From assembly GCF_022846435.1 (NCBI RefSeq), contig NZ_AP025627.1:1956001-2020000 (forward strand): 64,000 nt of DNA. The letters run 5' to 3'. Of this stretch, positions 34,079 through 44,402 are shown in pieces. The position numbers and the translations under genes are program-made. Source of the stretch: Parageobacillus sp. KH3-4. GTDB lineage: Bacteria > Bacillota > Bacilli > Bacillales > Anoxybacillaceae. Within the stretch, counting starts at the first letter, position 1. Every line of letters starts with the position of its first letter. Below the pieces are notes generated by a model. That model worked only from the letters and a program-made list of their open reading frames with translations. It was not told the origin of the DNA and ran no database searches.

Positions 34079-35152
34079 TTAATGTTGCAAAAGTGCCACC
34101 GAAATCGTGACATTGCCTGCTTTTTTCTTTACTAGTTCCAGCTTTTCCGCGCCGCTATATAGCTTCGCCGCCGGCTCGCTTACACCGTAGGCGCCTGTAT
34201 AGCGGTACACCGTTTCCGAAGGTTGTTCGATGTTTACATTGTTTAATTCTTCCGGAGTATAGTAAACAAATTCCCATCCGTATTTCCGGACAACTTCAAG
34301 CAGCCCCGGCTCGTCTTTTTTTAATGCAATCGTACATACCGCTTTCACGCTTTTCAGCGAAAAACGGAGCTCGTCTAACGTTTCGCGAATGACCGTTTCG
34401 ATTTCTTCCGCTGTTGTGCCGCGGTTGCAGCCGATGCCGAGCACAATCACTTTTGGGCGGTACAAAACGCCGTTTTGCAATATCGCTTCTTCCTCTTTCG
34501 TCAACAGGCGATGGGTCACGACAAGAGCGGCGTCCGGTTTTGCCGCTAGCGCTTCCGCAATCGAATCATAAATATGGATATTGTTTGGCAGCGGCGTATC
34601 GTAGTTCCACCAATTTCGCTCCCCTGATTCCTGCACCACGGCAACGCGCTGTTCATTGACGACAGCGGCGCTGACAGGCGTCAGCTTTTCGGCGGATTCC
34701 CACTCCCATCCAAAAGAACGGCCAAACAAATCAACGGCAATCGTTTTTTGTACGTCAGAAGCAGTCGTAATAACCGGTTGGGCGTGTAAAATTTCCGCGA
34801 CTTGCCGCGTCAATTCGTTCGCCCCGCCAAGATGTCCAGAAAGCACGCTAATGACGTACTGCCCTTTATCATCGATAACGACAACTGCCGGATCGGTTTT
34901 TTTATCCTTTAATAACGGGGCAATCATCCGCACGACCGCGCCGAGCGAAATAATAAGCACAAGCCCGCGGTATGTTTGAAAGAGCGACGGCAATAATAAC
35001 CGCACGTTCCCTTCAAACAAGCGAATTCCTTTTTCTTCTTCGTCACCTCTCGCAAACTTATTCGTATAATACACATCCGCATTCGGGAGCTTTTCGCCGA
35101 CGCGGCGGGCAATGTCCGCGCCGTGCTTTGTAATCGCAACAATCGCATACAT
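34079..35152 (-). CDS. cbiG: Cobalt-precorrin-5A hydrolase
   Basis: This 357-residue enzyme opens the lactone ring of cobalt-precorrin-5A and releases acetaldehyde, a step specific to the anaerobic route. The N-terminal domain (I-A-V-A-I-T-K-type start, I-S-L-G-A-V-V-R, L-S-G-H-L-G-G-A-N-E-L) and C-terminal domain (V-L-G-I-G-C-N-R-G-T-T-A-E-E-I) are both present. It starts four bases after cbiF. Confidence 0.94.
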   Translation of the reverse strand: MYAIVAITKHGADIARRVGEKLPNADVYYTNKFARGDEEEKGIRLFEGNVRLLLPSLFQTYRGLVLIISLGAVVRMIAPLLKDKKTDPAVVVIDDKGQYVISVLSGHLGGANELTRQVAEILHAQPVITTASDVQKTIAVDLFGRSFGWEWESAEKLTPVSAAVVNEQRVAVVQESGERNWWNYDTPLPNNIHIYDSIAEALAAKPDAALVVTHRLLTKEEEAILQNGVLYRPKVIVLGIGCNRGTTAEEIETVIRETLDELRFSLKSVKAVCTIALKKDEPGLLEVVRKYGWEFVYYTPEELNNVNIEQPSETVYRYTGAYGVSEPAAKLYSGAEKLELVKKKAGNVTISVALLQH

Positions 35153-35156
35153 TTTC

Positions 35157-35927
35157 TCACACCCCCCGCCGATATCCGTGCGTAAACGTTTTATCGTACA
35201 ATTTCGAGCGATACTCGCGCTCGATGATCGCTGGATCTAACGCCCAGCCTGCTAAAATGAGCGCGTGTTTGCGGATGCCGTTTTCTCGCATATCCCCATC
35301 CAGCGTGCCGACGGTGGAATAAATGATTTTTTGGTCTGGCCATGTCGCTTTATATACGACGATAACGGGGGTATCATCGCTCCAGCCCGCATCCTTCAGC
35401 GCCTTTGTCACTTTTTTTGTTAATGTTGCACTTAAAAACAGCGCCAAAGTGCAATGATGTTTCGCCAGCTCTTCCAGCTTTTCCTTTTCCGGGACCGGCG
35501 TCCGCCCTTCCGCTCGCGTTAAAATAACCGTCTGCGTCAAATCCGGAACAGTCAGCTCCGCTTGGACAGCGGCAGCCGCCGCAAATACCGAACTGACGCC
35601 AGGGACAATTTCGATTTCGACCCCCTGTTTTTTTAAGAGCGCTATTTGTTCGAGTGTCGCTCCGTAAATCGACGGATCCCCCGTATGGATGCGCACGACT
35701 TTTTTGCCTTGCTTCAGTCTTTCCAGCATCGCTTCGACCATTTCTTCTAAATGCATCCCCGCCGTATGAAACACTTCGGCTTCTGGCTTTCGATAGCGCT
35801 CGATCAGTTCGTCATTGACGAGCGAATCCGTGTAAAAAATTGCATCCGCTTCTTTGAGCAATTGTGCGCCTTTCACGGTAATCAAGTCCGGTGCCCCGGG
35901 CCCTGCGCCAATAATATGTAATTTCAC
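35157..35927 (-). CDS. cbiF: Cobalt-precorrin-4 C11-methyltransferase
   Basis: This 256-residue SAM-dependent methyltransferase has I-I-G-A-G-P-G-A-P-D-L at the N-terminus, V-R-I-H-T-G-D-P-S-I-Y-G-A and [13 protein letters not shown], all typical of CbiF/CobM. It overlaps cbiL by four bases. Confidence 0.94.
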   Translation of the reverse strand: MKLHIIGAGPGAPDLITVKGAQLLKEADAIFYTDSLVNDELIERYRKPEAEVFHTAGMHLEEMVEAMLERLKQGKKVVRIHTGDPSIYGATLEQIALLKKQGVEIEIVPGVSSVFAAAAAVQAELTVPDLTQTVILTRAEGRTPVPEKEKLEELAKHHCTLALFLSATLTKKVTKALKDAGWSDDTPVIVVYKATWPDQKIIYSTVGTLDGDMRENGIRKHALILAGWALDPAIIEREYRSKLYDKTFTHGYRRGV

Positions 35928-36625
35928 TTTCTCACCACCAATAACGTTAAATATTCAAGCTCCGCGCCTTCGAGCTGTTCAATATTCCAAATGACCTCCT
36001 CTTTCGATGTCACTTTTGTCACCACGGCGGCTTTTGGCAATAAGCTTTGTTCGCGAAGGAGCTGAATCATCATATCCATCACCTTCGCCACTTTCAAAAA
36101 CACGACGCAGTCATGATCTTCAAGCGCTTTTTTCATCGCCTCATAGTCGTCGCGCGCCGGAATAATCGCCACATGTTCATCCCCGTCGGCAAGCGGGATT
36201 TGCAGTCTCGCCGCCGCCGCGTTGACGGAGGAAACTCCCGGAACAATTTCAATCACGACATTTGGATAACGTTCTTTCATGATGTTCATCAGATGGATAA
36301 ACGTGCTATATAAAAGCGGATCACCTTCGGTCACAAATGCGACATCTTTTCCCGCGCGGAGCTGTTCCCATATCGCTTCTGCCGTTTCGTTCCATTTTTC
36401 TCTCAACACATCTCTATCTTTTGTCATTGGAAAGACGAGCCCAAGCATCTCTTTTTCCGTCGGAGAAAAATATGCTTCAATAATTTGCTGGGCATAGCTT
36501 TTGCTGCCGCGCTGTTTTTTCGGATAAGCAATGACATGCGCTTCCTTCAGACGGCGAAACGCCTTCACCGTCAACAGCTCGGGGTCGCCCGGACCGACGC
36601 CGATGCCGTACAACGTTCCGCTCAT
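35924..36625 (-). CDS. cbiL: Cobalt-factor II/precorrin-2 C20-methyltransferase
   Basis: This 233-residue SAM-dependent methyltransferase of the CobI/CbiL group has [28 protein letters not shown] and [12 protein letters not shown]. In this anaerobic operon the substrate should be cobalt-factor II. It overlaps both neighbours by four bases. Confidence 0.93.
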   Translation of the reverse strand: MSGTLYGIGVGPGDPELLTVKAFRRLKEAHVIAYPKKQRGSKSYAQQIIEAYFSPTEKEMLGLVFPMTKDRDVLREKWNETAEAIWEQLRAGKDVAFVTEGDPLLYSTFIHLMNIMKERYPNVVIEIVPGVSSVNAAAARLQIPLADGDEHVAIIPARDDYEAMKKALEDHDCVVFLKVAKVMDMMIQLLREQSLLPKAAVVTKVTSKEEVIWNIEQLEGAELEYLTLLVVRK

Positions 36626-37827
36626 TCGTCTCCCTCCCTCTTTGCTGCAATGATATAAATCGGATTCAGCGCATCAAACCGCGTCAGCTCTAAAATCGGC
36701 TTGCTTCTGGAGATTTGCGTAAGCGTAACGTCTGCTTGAAAGCCGCGCTGTTTTAATCCTTCCACCGCCTGCGCCAGCGTTTCTATCGTAACTGCGTTAA
36801 TCACGATGCGCCCGTTCCGTTTCAAGCGCCGGCAGCAAACGTCAAGCAGCGGCCCCATTGCTCCCGACGTTCCCCCGATAAAAATGGCATCCGGGTCGGC
36901 AAATTCATCTAAATGCTCAGGCGCTTTGCCGTGCACAAGCGTAATGTCGACGCGGAATTTTTTTAAGTTTTCCTTGCAAATCTCGATATCATGGGCGTTT
37001 TTTTCAATCGCAAACACCGCGCCTTCGCGGGCGATTTTCGCTGCTTCAATCGCCACCGAACCGGTGCATGTGCCGATGTCCCAAACGACGCTTTTTTCAT
37101 GAAGGCGAAGCGCGCTAATGCTTAGCACGCGAATTTCTTTTTTCGTAATCAGCCCTTTTTCCGGCTTGCGCTGCAAAAATTCATCATCGTTAATCCCGAA
37201 TGACCACGTCGGCCCTGCTTTTGTTTTTTGCAAAATAACGACATTTAATGGGGCAAACTCGGCATCTGCCATCGCTTCCAATTTGAAAAAGCGGCACCGT
37301 TCATCCCGTCCGCCAAGATTTTCCCCGACAAACGCGCGGTATTCGGTCATTCCGTACGAAAGCAAATATTTCGCAATGGCGTTAGGAGAATTCGTTTCAT
37401 CCGTTAATATCGCCACTTTTTCGCATCCGTCGATTCGCTGCGCGAGCCCTTTCATGCCTCGGCCGTGGACGCTGATAAACTCGGCGTCCTGCCACTTTTC
37501 CCCCATTTTCGCAAACGCCCATTGAATCGAGCTGACTGTCGGATACACTTCGATCGGCAGCTTGTTCGATAAATAGCTGCCGATTCCATAAAACATCGGA
37601 TCGCCAGACGCAATAATGACGGTTCGCTTCGTTTCACGTTTCAATCTTTCGGCAAGCTCGGACAGACCGCCTTGAATCGTAAGCTTCTCCCCTTGAAAAT
37701 CCGGGAAAAAGGCTAAGTGTCGCTCGCCGCCTACCAATAATTCACTTTCATAAATCCAGCGTTCATAAAGGCGCGGGAGGCTCGCTTTCCCATCGGCGCC
37801 AATGCCAATTAGTTTAATCGCCTGCAT
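36622..37827 (-). CDS. cbiET: Fused precorrin-6Y C5,15-methyltransferase/decarboxylase
   Basis: This 401-residue protein joins CbiE (residues 1 to about 205, methyltransferase at C5) and CbiT (about 215-395, methylation at C15 and decarboxylation). The CbiT SAM motif is [15 protein letters not shown], followed by F-I-G-G-T-S-G. The fusion equals CobL in arrangement, while separate genes are usual in Salmonella. It overlaps cbiD by 14 bases. Confidence 0.94.
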   Translation of the reverse strand: MQAIKLIGIGADGKASLPRLYERWIYESELLVGGERHLAFFPDFQGEKLTIQGGLSELAERLKRETKRTVIIASGDPMFYGIGSYLSNKLPIEVYPTVSSIQWAFAKMGEKWQDAEFISVHGRGMKGLAQRIDGCEKVAILTDETNSPNAIAKYLLSYGMTEYRAFVGENLGGRDERCRFFKLEAMADAEFAPLNVVILQKTKAGPTWSFGINDDEFLQRKPEKGLITKKEIRVLSISALRLHEKSVVWDIGTCTGSVAIEAAKIAREGAVFAIEKNAHDIEICKENLKKFRVDITLVHGKAPEHLDEFADPDAIFIGGTSGAMGPLLDVCCRRLKRNGRIVINAVTIETLAQAVEGLKQRGFQADVTLTQISRSKPILELTRFDALNPIYIIAAKREGDE

Positions 37828-38911
37828 CGTTTCGCACCGCCTTTCCTAATAATTGGCCGTCCATCGTGTACAGCGATGTTTCGACTGTAATGCCGCCGCC
37901 GACTTCCCGTAATGCCGACAAACAACAATGATCGCATAGTATTTCAAAAAAATGTCTATTTTCTGCTTTCAACATCATCTCGCCAACTTGCGACGCCGTA
38001 TTGGCTTCGCGAACAGCGGCAACGAGTTCCGGCGAAGCACCTGCTCGCTCGGCAATCGCCGCTAAAAATGAGAAATCGACAGGCGCTCCTTTCGAATGGA
38101 CCATCATGACGCCTTGCGCCACTTTCGAAAACTTCCCCATCATCCCAACCATCGAAACGGTTTTGATTCCTAATCTTTTGCACTGTTTCAGCGTAAAGCC
38201 GACAAAATCGCCCATTTCAATAAACGCTTCCTCAGGAAGATGAGGATATTGTCGCATCGCAAATTTTTCGCTTCGTCCCCCTGTCGTGATCACGACATGG
38301 TCGCATCCGTTTGCTTTCGCCACTTGGATCGCCTGAACGATGCTCGCCCGGTACGCGGACGTCGAAAAAGGAACGACAATGCCGCGCGTCCCTAAAATCG
38401 AAATGCCGCCGATAATGCCGAGGCGCGCGTTTAGCGTTTTTTTGGCGATTTCTTCCCCGCCAGGAACGGAAATAATGACGTTTACTCCCCGGGAAACGCT
38501 GTATTGTTCCAGCACTTCGCGCGCTGCCTCGCAAATCATTTTCCGCGGGACAGGATTGATTGCGGCTTCGCCTACCGGGACCGGCAAACCCGGTTTCGTG
38601 ACGCGCCCTACCCCTTTTCCGCCATCTAAATGAATGCCGGGCTGCTCCGCCCATGACACAGTCGATACAATCGCGGCTCCGTGCGTCGCGTCAGGGTCAT
38701 CCCCCCCGTCTTTGATCACCGTTGCCGCTGCCGACGCCCCGCCAATCTCGCACGATTCAATCGCAAACGTCGCCCAGCGTCCAACCGGCAAATAAATCGT
38801 TGCCTCCGTTTGCCGGATGCCGGTAATCAGTGCCGTTAATGCCGCTTTCGTCGCCGCTGTGGCGCACGCCCCCGTCGTATATCCTTCTCGCAGCGTTTTT
38901 TTCGCTTCCAT
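37814..38911 (-). CDS. cbiD: Cobalt-precorrin-5B C1-methyltransferase
   Basis: This 365-residue methyltransferase is specific to the anaerobic pathway. The family start [18 protein letters not shown] and [11 protein letters not shown], together with H-S-K-G-A-P-V-D-F, identify it. Gap to cbiC is five bases. Confidence 0.95.
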   Translation of the reverse strand: MEAKKTLREGYTTGACATAATKAALTALITGIRQTEATIYLPVGRWATFAIESCEIGGASAAATVIKDGGDDPDATHGAAIVSTVSWAEQPGIHLDGGKGVGRVTKPGLPVPVGEAAINPVPRKMICEAAREVLEQYSVSRGVNVIISVPGGEEIAKKTLNARLGIIGGISILGTRGIVVPFSTSAYRASIVQAIQVAKANGCDHVVITTGGRSEKFAMRQYPHLPEEAFIEMGDFVGFTLKQCKRLGIKTVSMVGMMGKFSKVAQGVMMVHSKGAPVDFSFLAAIAERAGASPELVAAVREANTASQVGEMMLKAENRHFFEILCDHCCLSALREVGGGITVETSLYTMDGQLLGKAVRNDAGD

Positions 38912-38916
38912 TTTGT

Positions 38917-39564
38917 TTAACCTCGCTCTGCCAACAGTGACAGCGCGTTTAGCGCCGCCACGGTAACGGTGCTTCCTCCTTTCCGCCCAATATTCGTAAT
39001 AAATGGAATATCTAATTTCGCCAATTCCGCTTTCGCTTCCGCCGCCGACACAAACCCGACCGGCAGGCCGATCACTAATCCCGGATGCGCTTCTCCTTCT
39101 TTAATTAAACGAATTAATTCCAGCAATGCCGTTGGCGCGTTTCCGATCGCAAAAATCCCGCCTTCCGCCTCCTTCGCCGCTTTTCGCATCGCGACGATCG
39201 CTCTTGTCGTATTGAGCCGCTTCGCCTCGGCAATGACATCTTCATCGGAAATATATACCTTCACGGTTCCGCCAAATTTTTCAATGCGCGTTTTGTTCAC
39301 CCCGACTTGGACCATTTGCACATCGGCGACAACCGTCTTGCCGCTGCGTATGGCTTTTATTCCTGCGCGAACGGCCTCAGGATGAAATAATAAGCTTTTT
39401 CCAAGCTCAAAATCGGCAGAAGCATGAATGACGCGCTGTACAATCGGATATTGTTCTTCCGTAAAATGGTGTTCCCCGATTTCTTCATCAATGATTTGAA
39501 AGCTTCTTTTTTCAATTTGCTGCGGTTGTACTGTAACCGGACGAAATTCCGTGCGGAAATCCAT
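38917..39564 (-). CDS. cbiC: Cobalt-precorrin-8 methylmutase
   Basis: This 215-residue enzyme moves a methyl group from C11 to C12 to give cobyrinate. Signatures are R-V-I-H-A-S-A-D-F-E, V-V-A-D-V-Q-M-V-Q-V-G (active region) and I-G-L-P-V-G-F-V-S-A-A-E-A-K. ATG at 39564 is eight bases after AAAGGGG, while the TTG two codons earlier is too close. Confidence 0.95.
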   Translation of the reverse strand: MDFRTEFRPVTVQPQQIEKRSFQIIDEEIGEHHFTEEQYPIVQRVIHASADFELGKSLLFHPEAVRAGIKAIRSGKTVVADVQMVQVGVNKTRIEKFGGTVKVYISDEDVIAEAKRLNTTRAIVAMRKAAKEAEGGIFAIGNAPTALLELIRLIKEGEAHPGLVIGLPVGFVSAAEAKAELAKLDIPFITNIGRKGGSTVTVAALNALSLLAERG

Positions 39565-39584
39565 TGTCAAAACCCCTTTCTTTT

Positions 39585-40352
39585 TTAAGACTGTATCGTT
39601 TGCCGCAGCGCCGCTATGACGTCGGAAAATTGTGAAAACACTGTGCCATATTCCATCGATGGGCGGCGGATGACAATCGTCTCAATCCCCAGCTCTTGTG
39701 CGGCGGCGATTTTTTCGTCGACAAATCCAACTTTTCCGCTTTCTTTCGTAATGAGCAACGTAACGCCAAAATGACGGAAAAGCGCCATATCCAGTTCTTT
39801 TGAGAACGGGCCTTGCATCGCAACGATATTTTCTTGCGGAAACTTTAGTTGTTCGCATTTCTCCATATTGTCTTTGCGCGGGAGCATGCGCGCAATCACG
39901 CGCGTATTTGGAAGGCCAAGCAGCTTGGCGGCAAAAATGTGCAGCGTTTTGCTTCCTGTCGTCAGCATAATCACCCCGCGCTTTTGCGCCGCCAATTCGG
40001 CCGCCTCTTCATAGCTGTCAACAAAGGTGACAAGCCGGCTGCTTAACTCGGCTGCTTGGCGTTCATAGCGGATGTACGGAACGCCGGTTGCCGCTGCCGC
40101 CTGCATCGCATTTTTCGACGCTTCTTCGGCAAACGGATGGCTTGCATCCACCACCGCTTTCGCTTTCTTCGCGCGGATCAACGCTGCCAATTGATCCGCC
40201 GGCAGCCTTCCAAGATGCACCGCTAATCCGGAAGCGCGCAGCTGGTCCGCCGCATGTTCTGTAACGACAGTCGCCAACACATTATATCCCGCCTGTTGGA
40301 TGCAAAGCGCCAGCTCTCGGGCATCGCTCGTTCCCGCTAATACGATAACCAT
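39585..40352 (-). CDS. cbiJ: Precorrin-6A reductase
   Basis: This 255-residue NADPH-dependent reductase of the CobK/CbiJ family has V-L-A-G-T-S-D-A-R-E-L-A at the N-terminus, V-V-D-A-S-H-P-F-A near residue 70 and T-K-E-S-G-K-V-G-F-V-D-E-K near the end. It lies 12 bases downstream of cbiX. Confidence 0.93.
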   Translation of the reverse strand: MVIVLAGTSDARELALCIQQAGYNVLATVVTEHAADQLRASGLAVHLGRLPADQLAALIRAKKAKAVVDASHPFAEEASKNAMQAAAATGVPYIRYERQAAELSSRLVTFVDSYEEAAELAAQKRGVIMLTTGSKTLHIFAAKLLGLPNTRVIARMLPRKDNMEKCEQLKFPQENIVAMQGPFSKELDMALFRHFGVTLLITKESGKVGFVDEKIAAAQELGIETIVIRRPSMEYGTVFSQFSDVIAALRQTIQS

Positions 40353-40364
40353 GCATGTTCCTCC

Positions 40365-41189
40365 TTAATGATGGTGATGGTGGTGATGCCCTGTTGCGTG
40401 AAGCCGGTATTGGCACATATCGCAGTTCATCACAATCGTTTTGCCAAGCGCTTCTTCTAATCTGTCAAGCACAATCGTTTTTAATTTCGGATGAAATCCA
40501 AAGTAGCCGGCTAGGGCAAAATCAACTTTGGGATACTGAAAACGAAATTGTTTTACTTTTTCTTCAAGACGCTTGATAAGCACCCCGGTAAACAAGAAGT
40601 ACGGCAAAACTACCACTTTTCGCGCCCCTAGCTTGACGCAACGCTCCACAGCATCATCTAACGATGGCGTTGTTACCCCCATAAACGCCGGTTCGACGAG
40701 GAAATAGTTCGTTTGTTCCCAAAATAAGCGGGAAATTTTATATAAATCGCTGTTCGCATCAGGATCGCTCCCCCCGCGCCCAAGCAGCACCACCGCTGTT
40801 TCCGGAGCAGGGTTTTCAATATTTTCACCGATTTCTAGCAATCTCGTTTTCAAGATCGCAAATGTTTGCTCGTGAATGCCAATCGGCCGGCCATAGATGA
40901 ACGCCACATGCGGATAATGCTTCTTCGCTTCATCGATCTCCGCCGGAATATGCAGCTTCGAATGGCCTGCCGCCAACAAAATCATTGGCATCACGACAAT
41001 TTCACGAGCCCCGGCGGCGACGCAACGATCGATCCCTTCGCGAATCGTCGGCAGTCCAAATTCTAAAAAACTTGTTTCGACATGTATGGATACTTTAATG
41101 CTCTGCTTTAATTGTTCGACAAACTGCCGGACTTGATCGTTTCCTTCCGGGTCGCGGCTGCCGTGCCCGACAAATAATACGGCTTTCAT
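40365..41189 (-). CDS. cbiX: Sirohydrochlorin cobaltochelatase, long form with poly-His tail
   Basis: This 274-residue chelatase inserts cobalt into sirohydrochlorin, committing it to the early-cobalt route. It has two chelatase half-domains, starting V-L-F-V-G-H-G-S-R-D and V-V-L-L-G-R-G-G-S-D-P. The C-terminus carries M-N-C-D-M-C (an MXCXXC motif, proposed to hold an Fe-S cluster in Bacillus megaterium CbiX) and ends with H-A-T-G followed by seven histidines, likely for cobalt binding. ATG at 41189 follows GGGGGAG. Confidence 0.94.
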   Translation of the reverse strand: MKAVLFVGHGSRDPEGNDQVRQFVEQLKQSIKVSIHVETSFLEFGLPTIREGIDRCVAAGAREIVVMPMILLAAGHSKLHIPAEIDEAKKHYPHVAFIYGRPIGIHEQTFAILKTRLLEIGENIENPAPETAVVLLGRGGSDPDANSDLYKISRLFWEQTNYFLVEPAFMGVTTPSLDDAVERCVKLGARKVVVLPYFLFTGVLIKRLEEKVKQFRFQYPKVDFALAGYFGFHPKLKTIVLDRLEEALGKTIVMNCDMCQYRLHATGHHHHHHH

Positions 41190-41202
41190 TGATTCTCTCC
41201 CC

Positions 41203-42765
41203 CTATTCACCGCAGACAGGCACTTCGATTTTTGCCGCCTGCTTCTCTTCTTGATACGCAAATCCGCCGACTTGCTTCACTCTCTGGAAAAACTTATGAA
41301 ACCGTTCGTTTGGATAGGCGTTTTCCTTATATTCTTGAATAATGCGGGTGACAACAGATACAATCTCGCTAGGAGGAATTCCTTCAGCGACAAGTTGTCC
41401 AGGCTGCGCGTTTCTTCCGACTGTTTTTCCTCCTAAAAATAAGTCAAATGCCCCTTTCCGATAGACGATGCCGATATCTTCCCGCACCGCTCCGTAACAC
41501 GCCATGCCGCAGCCATTTACACCGATCTTCAATTCTTTCGGAAGCGCCATTCCGCCAAGCTGATCGTATAACTCTTCCGCGTATGGAATCGCGTCTTTTT
41601 TCTCGCCGTCGCAAAAATCGCACGCCTTCACCATCAGCACATCACCGATCGGGGCAACAGTCAGTCCCGCTTCTTTCAGTTTCGAAACGATACAGTCTGG
41701 ATCAGAAGTAGGCACCTCTAGCTTCAAATAATGATCCGGCGTATACATCATCGTTCCGCCTTCGCCGACGATTTCAGCAAGCAGCATCATCTGCTTTGCC
41801 GTAAAGTTTTTATTCGCTACCCCCGGGCTAACCGCGATTTCGAAAATCGCAGGGGCAAACACCGCGGCGTCGCGCTGGCGGATCGCCAGTTTTTGCAACG
41901 CGTCTTCCGCGATTTCTCTTGCCGAGGACGGTTTCGTTTGATCAAGCGCCCACGGTTCCGCTTCTTTGCGGAGCCGTTCGTGCGGTTTCAACGGCTGTTC
42001 GGCGGCGCTCAGCGTATATTTCCGCTGGTAGCCGCGCGGCGTAATCATCAGCCCGTCGTATACAAACGTCGAAGAATTGCCGATAATGACAGTCGTTAAC
42101 ATTCCGACATCGTAATCGAGCATATGCGCTAAATCTGTCAATACGATATGCTGCCGCGCGCGATAAGCGCTTTTCACTAATCCAACTGGAGTGCTTGGCG
42201 AGCGATAGCGCAAAAGAATCCGCTGCGCTTCGACAATTTGCCGCGTGCGCCGTCCGCTTTTCGGATTATATAGAGCGATGACAAAATCGGCAGCGGCTGC
42301 CGCTTCGATGCGTTTCTCAATCAGCGCCCACGGCGTTAAGTGATCGCTTAAGCTAATCGTGCACGCGTCGTGCATAACCGGCGCACCTAACAGCGCGGCG
42401 CATGAATGAATGGCGGAAATGCCTGGAATGACTTCCACTTCGATATCGCTCTCTCGCGTCCACCCTTTTTCGATGAGCACCTCATACACAAGCCCTGCCA
42501 TTCCATACACGCCCGCGTCCCCGCTGGAAATGACGGCGACCGCTTTTCCGCGTTCCGCCCATTTCACCGCCTCTTGGGCGCGGCTGACTTCTTCCGTCAT
42601 TCCCGTACTAATCACTTGTTTATCGCCGATTATATCCGCGACGAGGTCAATGTACGTCTTATAACCGATAACGATGTCGCTTTCTTCAATTGCTTCCCGC
42701 GCCCGCTTTGTCATATGTTCTTCGCTGCCTGGCCCAAATCCAACGATCAGCAATTTCCCTTTCAT
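41203..42765 (-). CDS. cbiH60: Cobalt-factor III C17-methyltransferase fused to an Fe-S domain (CbiH60)
   Basis: This 520-residue protein has an N-terminal CbiH methyltransferase domain (about 1-245; V-G-F-G-P-G-S-E-E-H, S-S-G-D-A-G-V-Y-G-M-A-G) and a C-terminal nitrite/sulfite reductase-like domain (about 300-505). The latter has A-C-D-F-C-D-G and G-V-N-G-C-G-M-A-C-Y-G-A, cysteines expected to bind a 4Fe-4S cluster. The same fusion, CbiH60, is known from Bacillus megaterium and contracts the ring at C17. It starts the corrin part of the operon after the transporter genes. Confidence 0.93.
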   Translation of the reverse strand: MKGKLLIVGFGPGSEEHMTKRAREAIEESDIVIGYKTYIDLVADIIGDKQVISTGMTEEVSRAQEAVKWAERGKAVAVISSGDAGVYGMAGLVYEVLIEKGWTRESDIEVEVIPGISAIHSCAALLGAPVMHDACTISLSDHLTPWALIEKRIEAAAAADFVIALYNPKSGRRTRQIVEAQRILLRYRSPSTPVGLVKSAYRARQHIVLTDLAHMLDYDVGMLTTVIIGNSSTFVYDGLMITPRGYQRKYTLSAAEQPLKPHERLRKEAEPWALDQTKPSSAREIAEDALQKLAIRQRDAAVFAPAIFEIAVSPGVANKNFTAKQMMLLAEIVGEGGTMMYTPDHYLKLEVPTSDPDCIVSKLKEAGLTVAPIGDVLMVKACDFCDGEKKDAIPYAEELYDQLGGMALPKELKIGVNGCGMACYGAVREDIGIVYRKGAFDLFLGGKTVGRNAQPGQLVAEGIPPSEIVSVVTRIIQEYKENAYPNERFHKFFQRVKQVGGFAYQEEKQAAKIEVPVCGE

Positions 42766-42849
42766 CGTTTCACCTCAATTTCCATCTTTCTTGTTCATGT
42801 TAACTGGGCATATTTGCCTAAAAAACTGGAACTCTATATCACTGTCTCA

Positions 42850-43668
42850 CTAATACGGAGCTTGGGCGTTCATCCATTGTTTCATTTCTTCCACATTCCG
42901 CGGGATGCGTGTCTCGTGTGGAAACAACGTTTTCCATACAGAAGCAAGCAGCGGAACACCAAGATGCCATTTTTGCAATTGATGCTGCTTTGCAAATACC
43001 TCTTGCGGTGCTCCTTGCATGACAATTTGTCCGTCATGCATGACAAACACGATATCCGCCCACTCTAAAACAAAATCAAAATCATGAGTCGCAATCAAAA
43101 CCGTCGTGCCGTTTTGATGAATATCGTTGATCTTCTCGACAAACCTCTCGATTTGCAGTCGGTCTAAATATGCCGTCGGCTCATCGAGCACTAATAATTT
43201 CGGGTTCGTCACCATGACGGCGGCAAGCGTCAGCCATTTTTTTTGACCGAGACTTAAATGATGAACAGGCTTGTCCAACCATGAACGCAATCCAAACTCG
43301 TCCAGCGCTTTTTCCATGAGCTCGTCCATCTCGCTTTTTTTCATTCCTAAATGGCACAGGCCAAACGCCAGTTCATCACGCACCAGCGGCGCCACAAGCT
43401 GGTGTTCTGGATTTTGAAAAACGATGCCGACTTCCCGCCGCCATTTTTGCAATGTTGGACGTCGGTAATCCATCTTCTCGCCATTCCAATAGATATCGCC
43501 GGAATCGGGGCGCAACAGCCCGTTCGCATGTAAAAATAACGTGGTCTTGCCGCATCCATTATGACCGATAAGCGCACATTTTTTTCCATTGGGGACACAA
43601 AGGCTTAACCCCTTCAATACACACGGCCCGTTTGGATACGTATAATATACTTCGTCCATTTTCAGCAT
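42850..43668 (-). CDS. cbiO: Cobalt ECF-type transporter ATPase
   Basis: This 272-residue ABC ATPase powers cobalt import with CbiM, CbiN and CbiQ. Walker A is G-H-N-G-C-G-K-T-T, the signature is L-S-L-G-Q-K-K, and Walker B is L-L-V-L-D-E-P-T-A. ATG at 43668 follows AGGAGG. It starts 17 bases past cbiQ. Confidence 0.95.
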   Translation of the reverse strand: MLKMDEVYYTYPNGPCVLKGLSLCVPNGKKCALIGHNGCGKTTLFLHANGLLRPDSGDIYWNGEKMDYRRPTLQKWRREVGIVFQNPEHQLVAPLVRDELAFGLCHLGMKKSEMDELMEKALDEFGLRSWLDKPVHHLSLGQKKWLTLAAVMVTNPKLLVLDEPTAYLDRLQIERFVEKINDIHQNGTTVLIATHDFDFVLEWADIVFVMHDGQIVMQGAPQEVFAKQHQLQKWHLGVPLLASVWKTLFPHETRIPRNVEEMKQWMNAQAPY

Positions 43669-43685
43669 CGTCTGCTGCCCTCCTA

Positions 43686-44402
43686 TCATCCCAGCCATAG
43701 AAGCAAACTTATGCCGATGGCTGCTTCCCACAGATAACGTTTGTTTTTTTCATTGTATGTTTCCACATGAACATAGACCATTTCATCGGAAACTCCGCGG
43801 GCCCATAAAGCAAGGCGCAGCGCTTCATAGGAATGCCATATTTTTTGAAAAAGCTGGAACACCAACATCCCGCCATGCCGCCAATGGTTTCCTCCGTTTC
43901 TTGCTTTCATTGCTACATATAGCTCTTCTGCTGCTTTCTCGAAAACAAATACAAACCGATACGTAAAAAATAACAACTCAATGATGACGGATGGTACTTT
44001 CATTCGCTTGAGCACATACAGCATCTCTGGAAACGGGGTAGTCACTAGCAGGAAAAATAAACAAGACCATGCCGCAACCGAACGAGAGAGCAAAGACATC
44101 GCGGCAAAAATTTGCGAACGATCAATAGAAACATGAAAAGAACTGTCAATGGAAACAAGCAAAGCTGGAAAACTCACCATCAGAAACAATGCCACAACTC
44201 CGAGTGTTTTGGCGTACACTTTCCACGAAACACGTGCATACCCGATAATCCATGCGGCAAGCCAAATCGTTATCATTACTTGCATTTTCCAACTACCTAT
44301 CATGGCCATCATTAATAATATGAGCGCAAATATCACTTTTTGTTCAGGACGTATTGTCCGCAGGCGGTTATTGTAAGCAATTGTGTCAAACTGTCGGATC
44401 AT
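43686..44402 (-). CDS. cbiQ: Cobalt transporter transmembrane protein CbiQ
   Basis: This 238-residue membrane protein has five or six hydrophobic segments and the E-A-L-R-L-A-L-W-A-R-G coupling region typical of ECF T-components. The start overlaps the cbiN stop (ATGA). Confidence 0.92.
   Translation of the reverse strand: MIRQFDTIAYNNRLRTIRPEQKVIFALILLMMAMIGSWKMQVMITIWLAAWIIGYARVSWKVYAKTLGVVALFLMVSFPALLVSIDSSFHVSIDRSQIFAAMSLLSRSVAAWSCLFFLLVTTPFPEMLYVLKRMKVPSVIIELLFFTYRFVFVFEKAAEELYVAMKARNGGNHWRHGGMLVFQLFQKIWHSYEALRLALWARGVSDEMVYVHVETYNEKNKRYLWEAAIGISLLLWLG

Noticed and set aside
42406-43068. 220-codon plus-strand frame over the cbiH60/cbiO junction.
   Set aside because: It lies across two real minus-strand genes and has no recognisable content.
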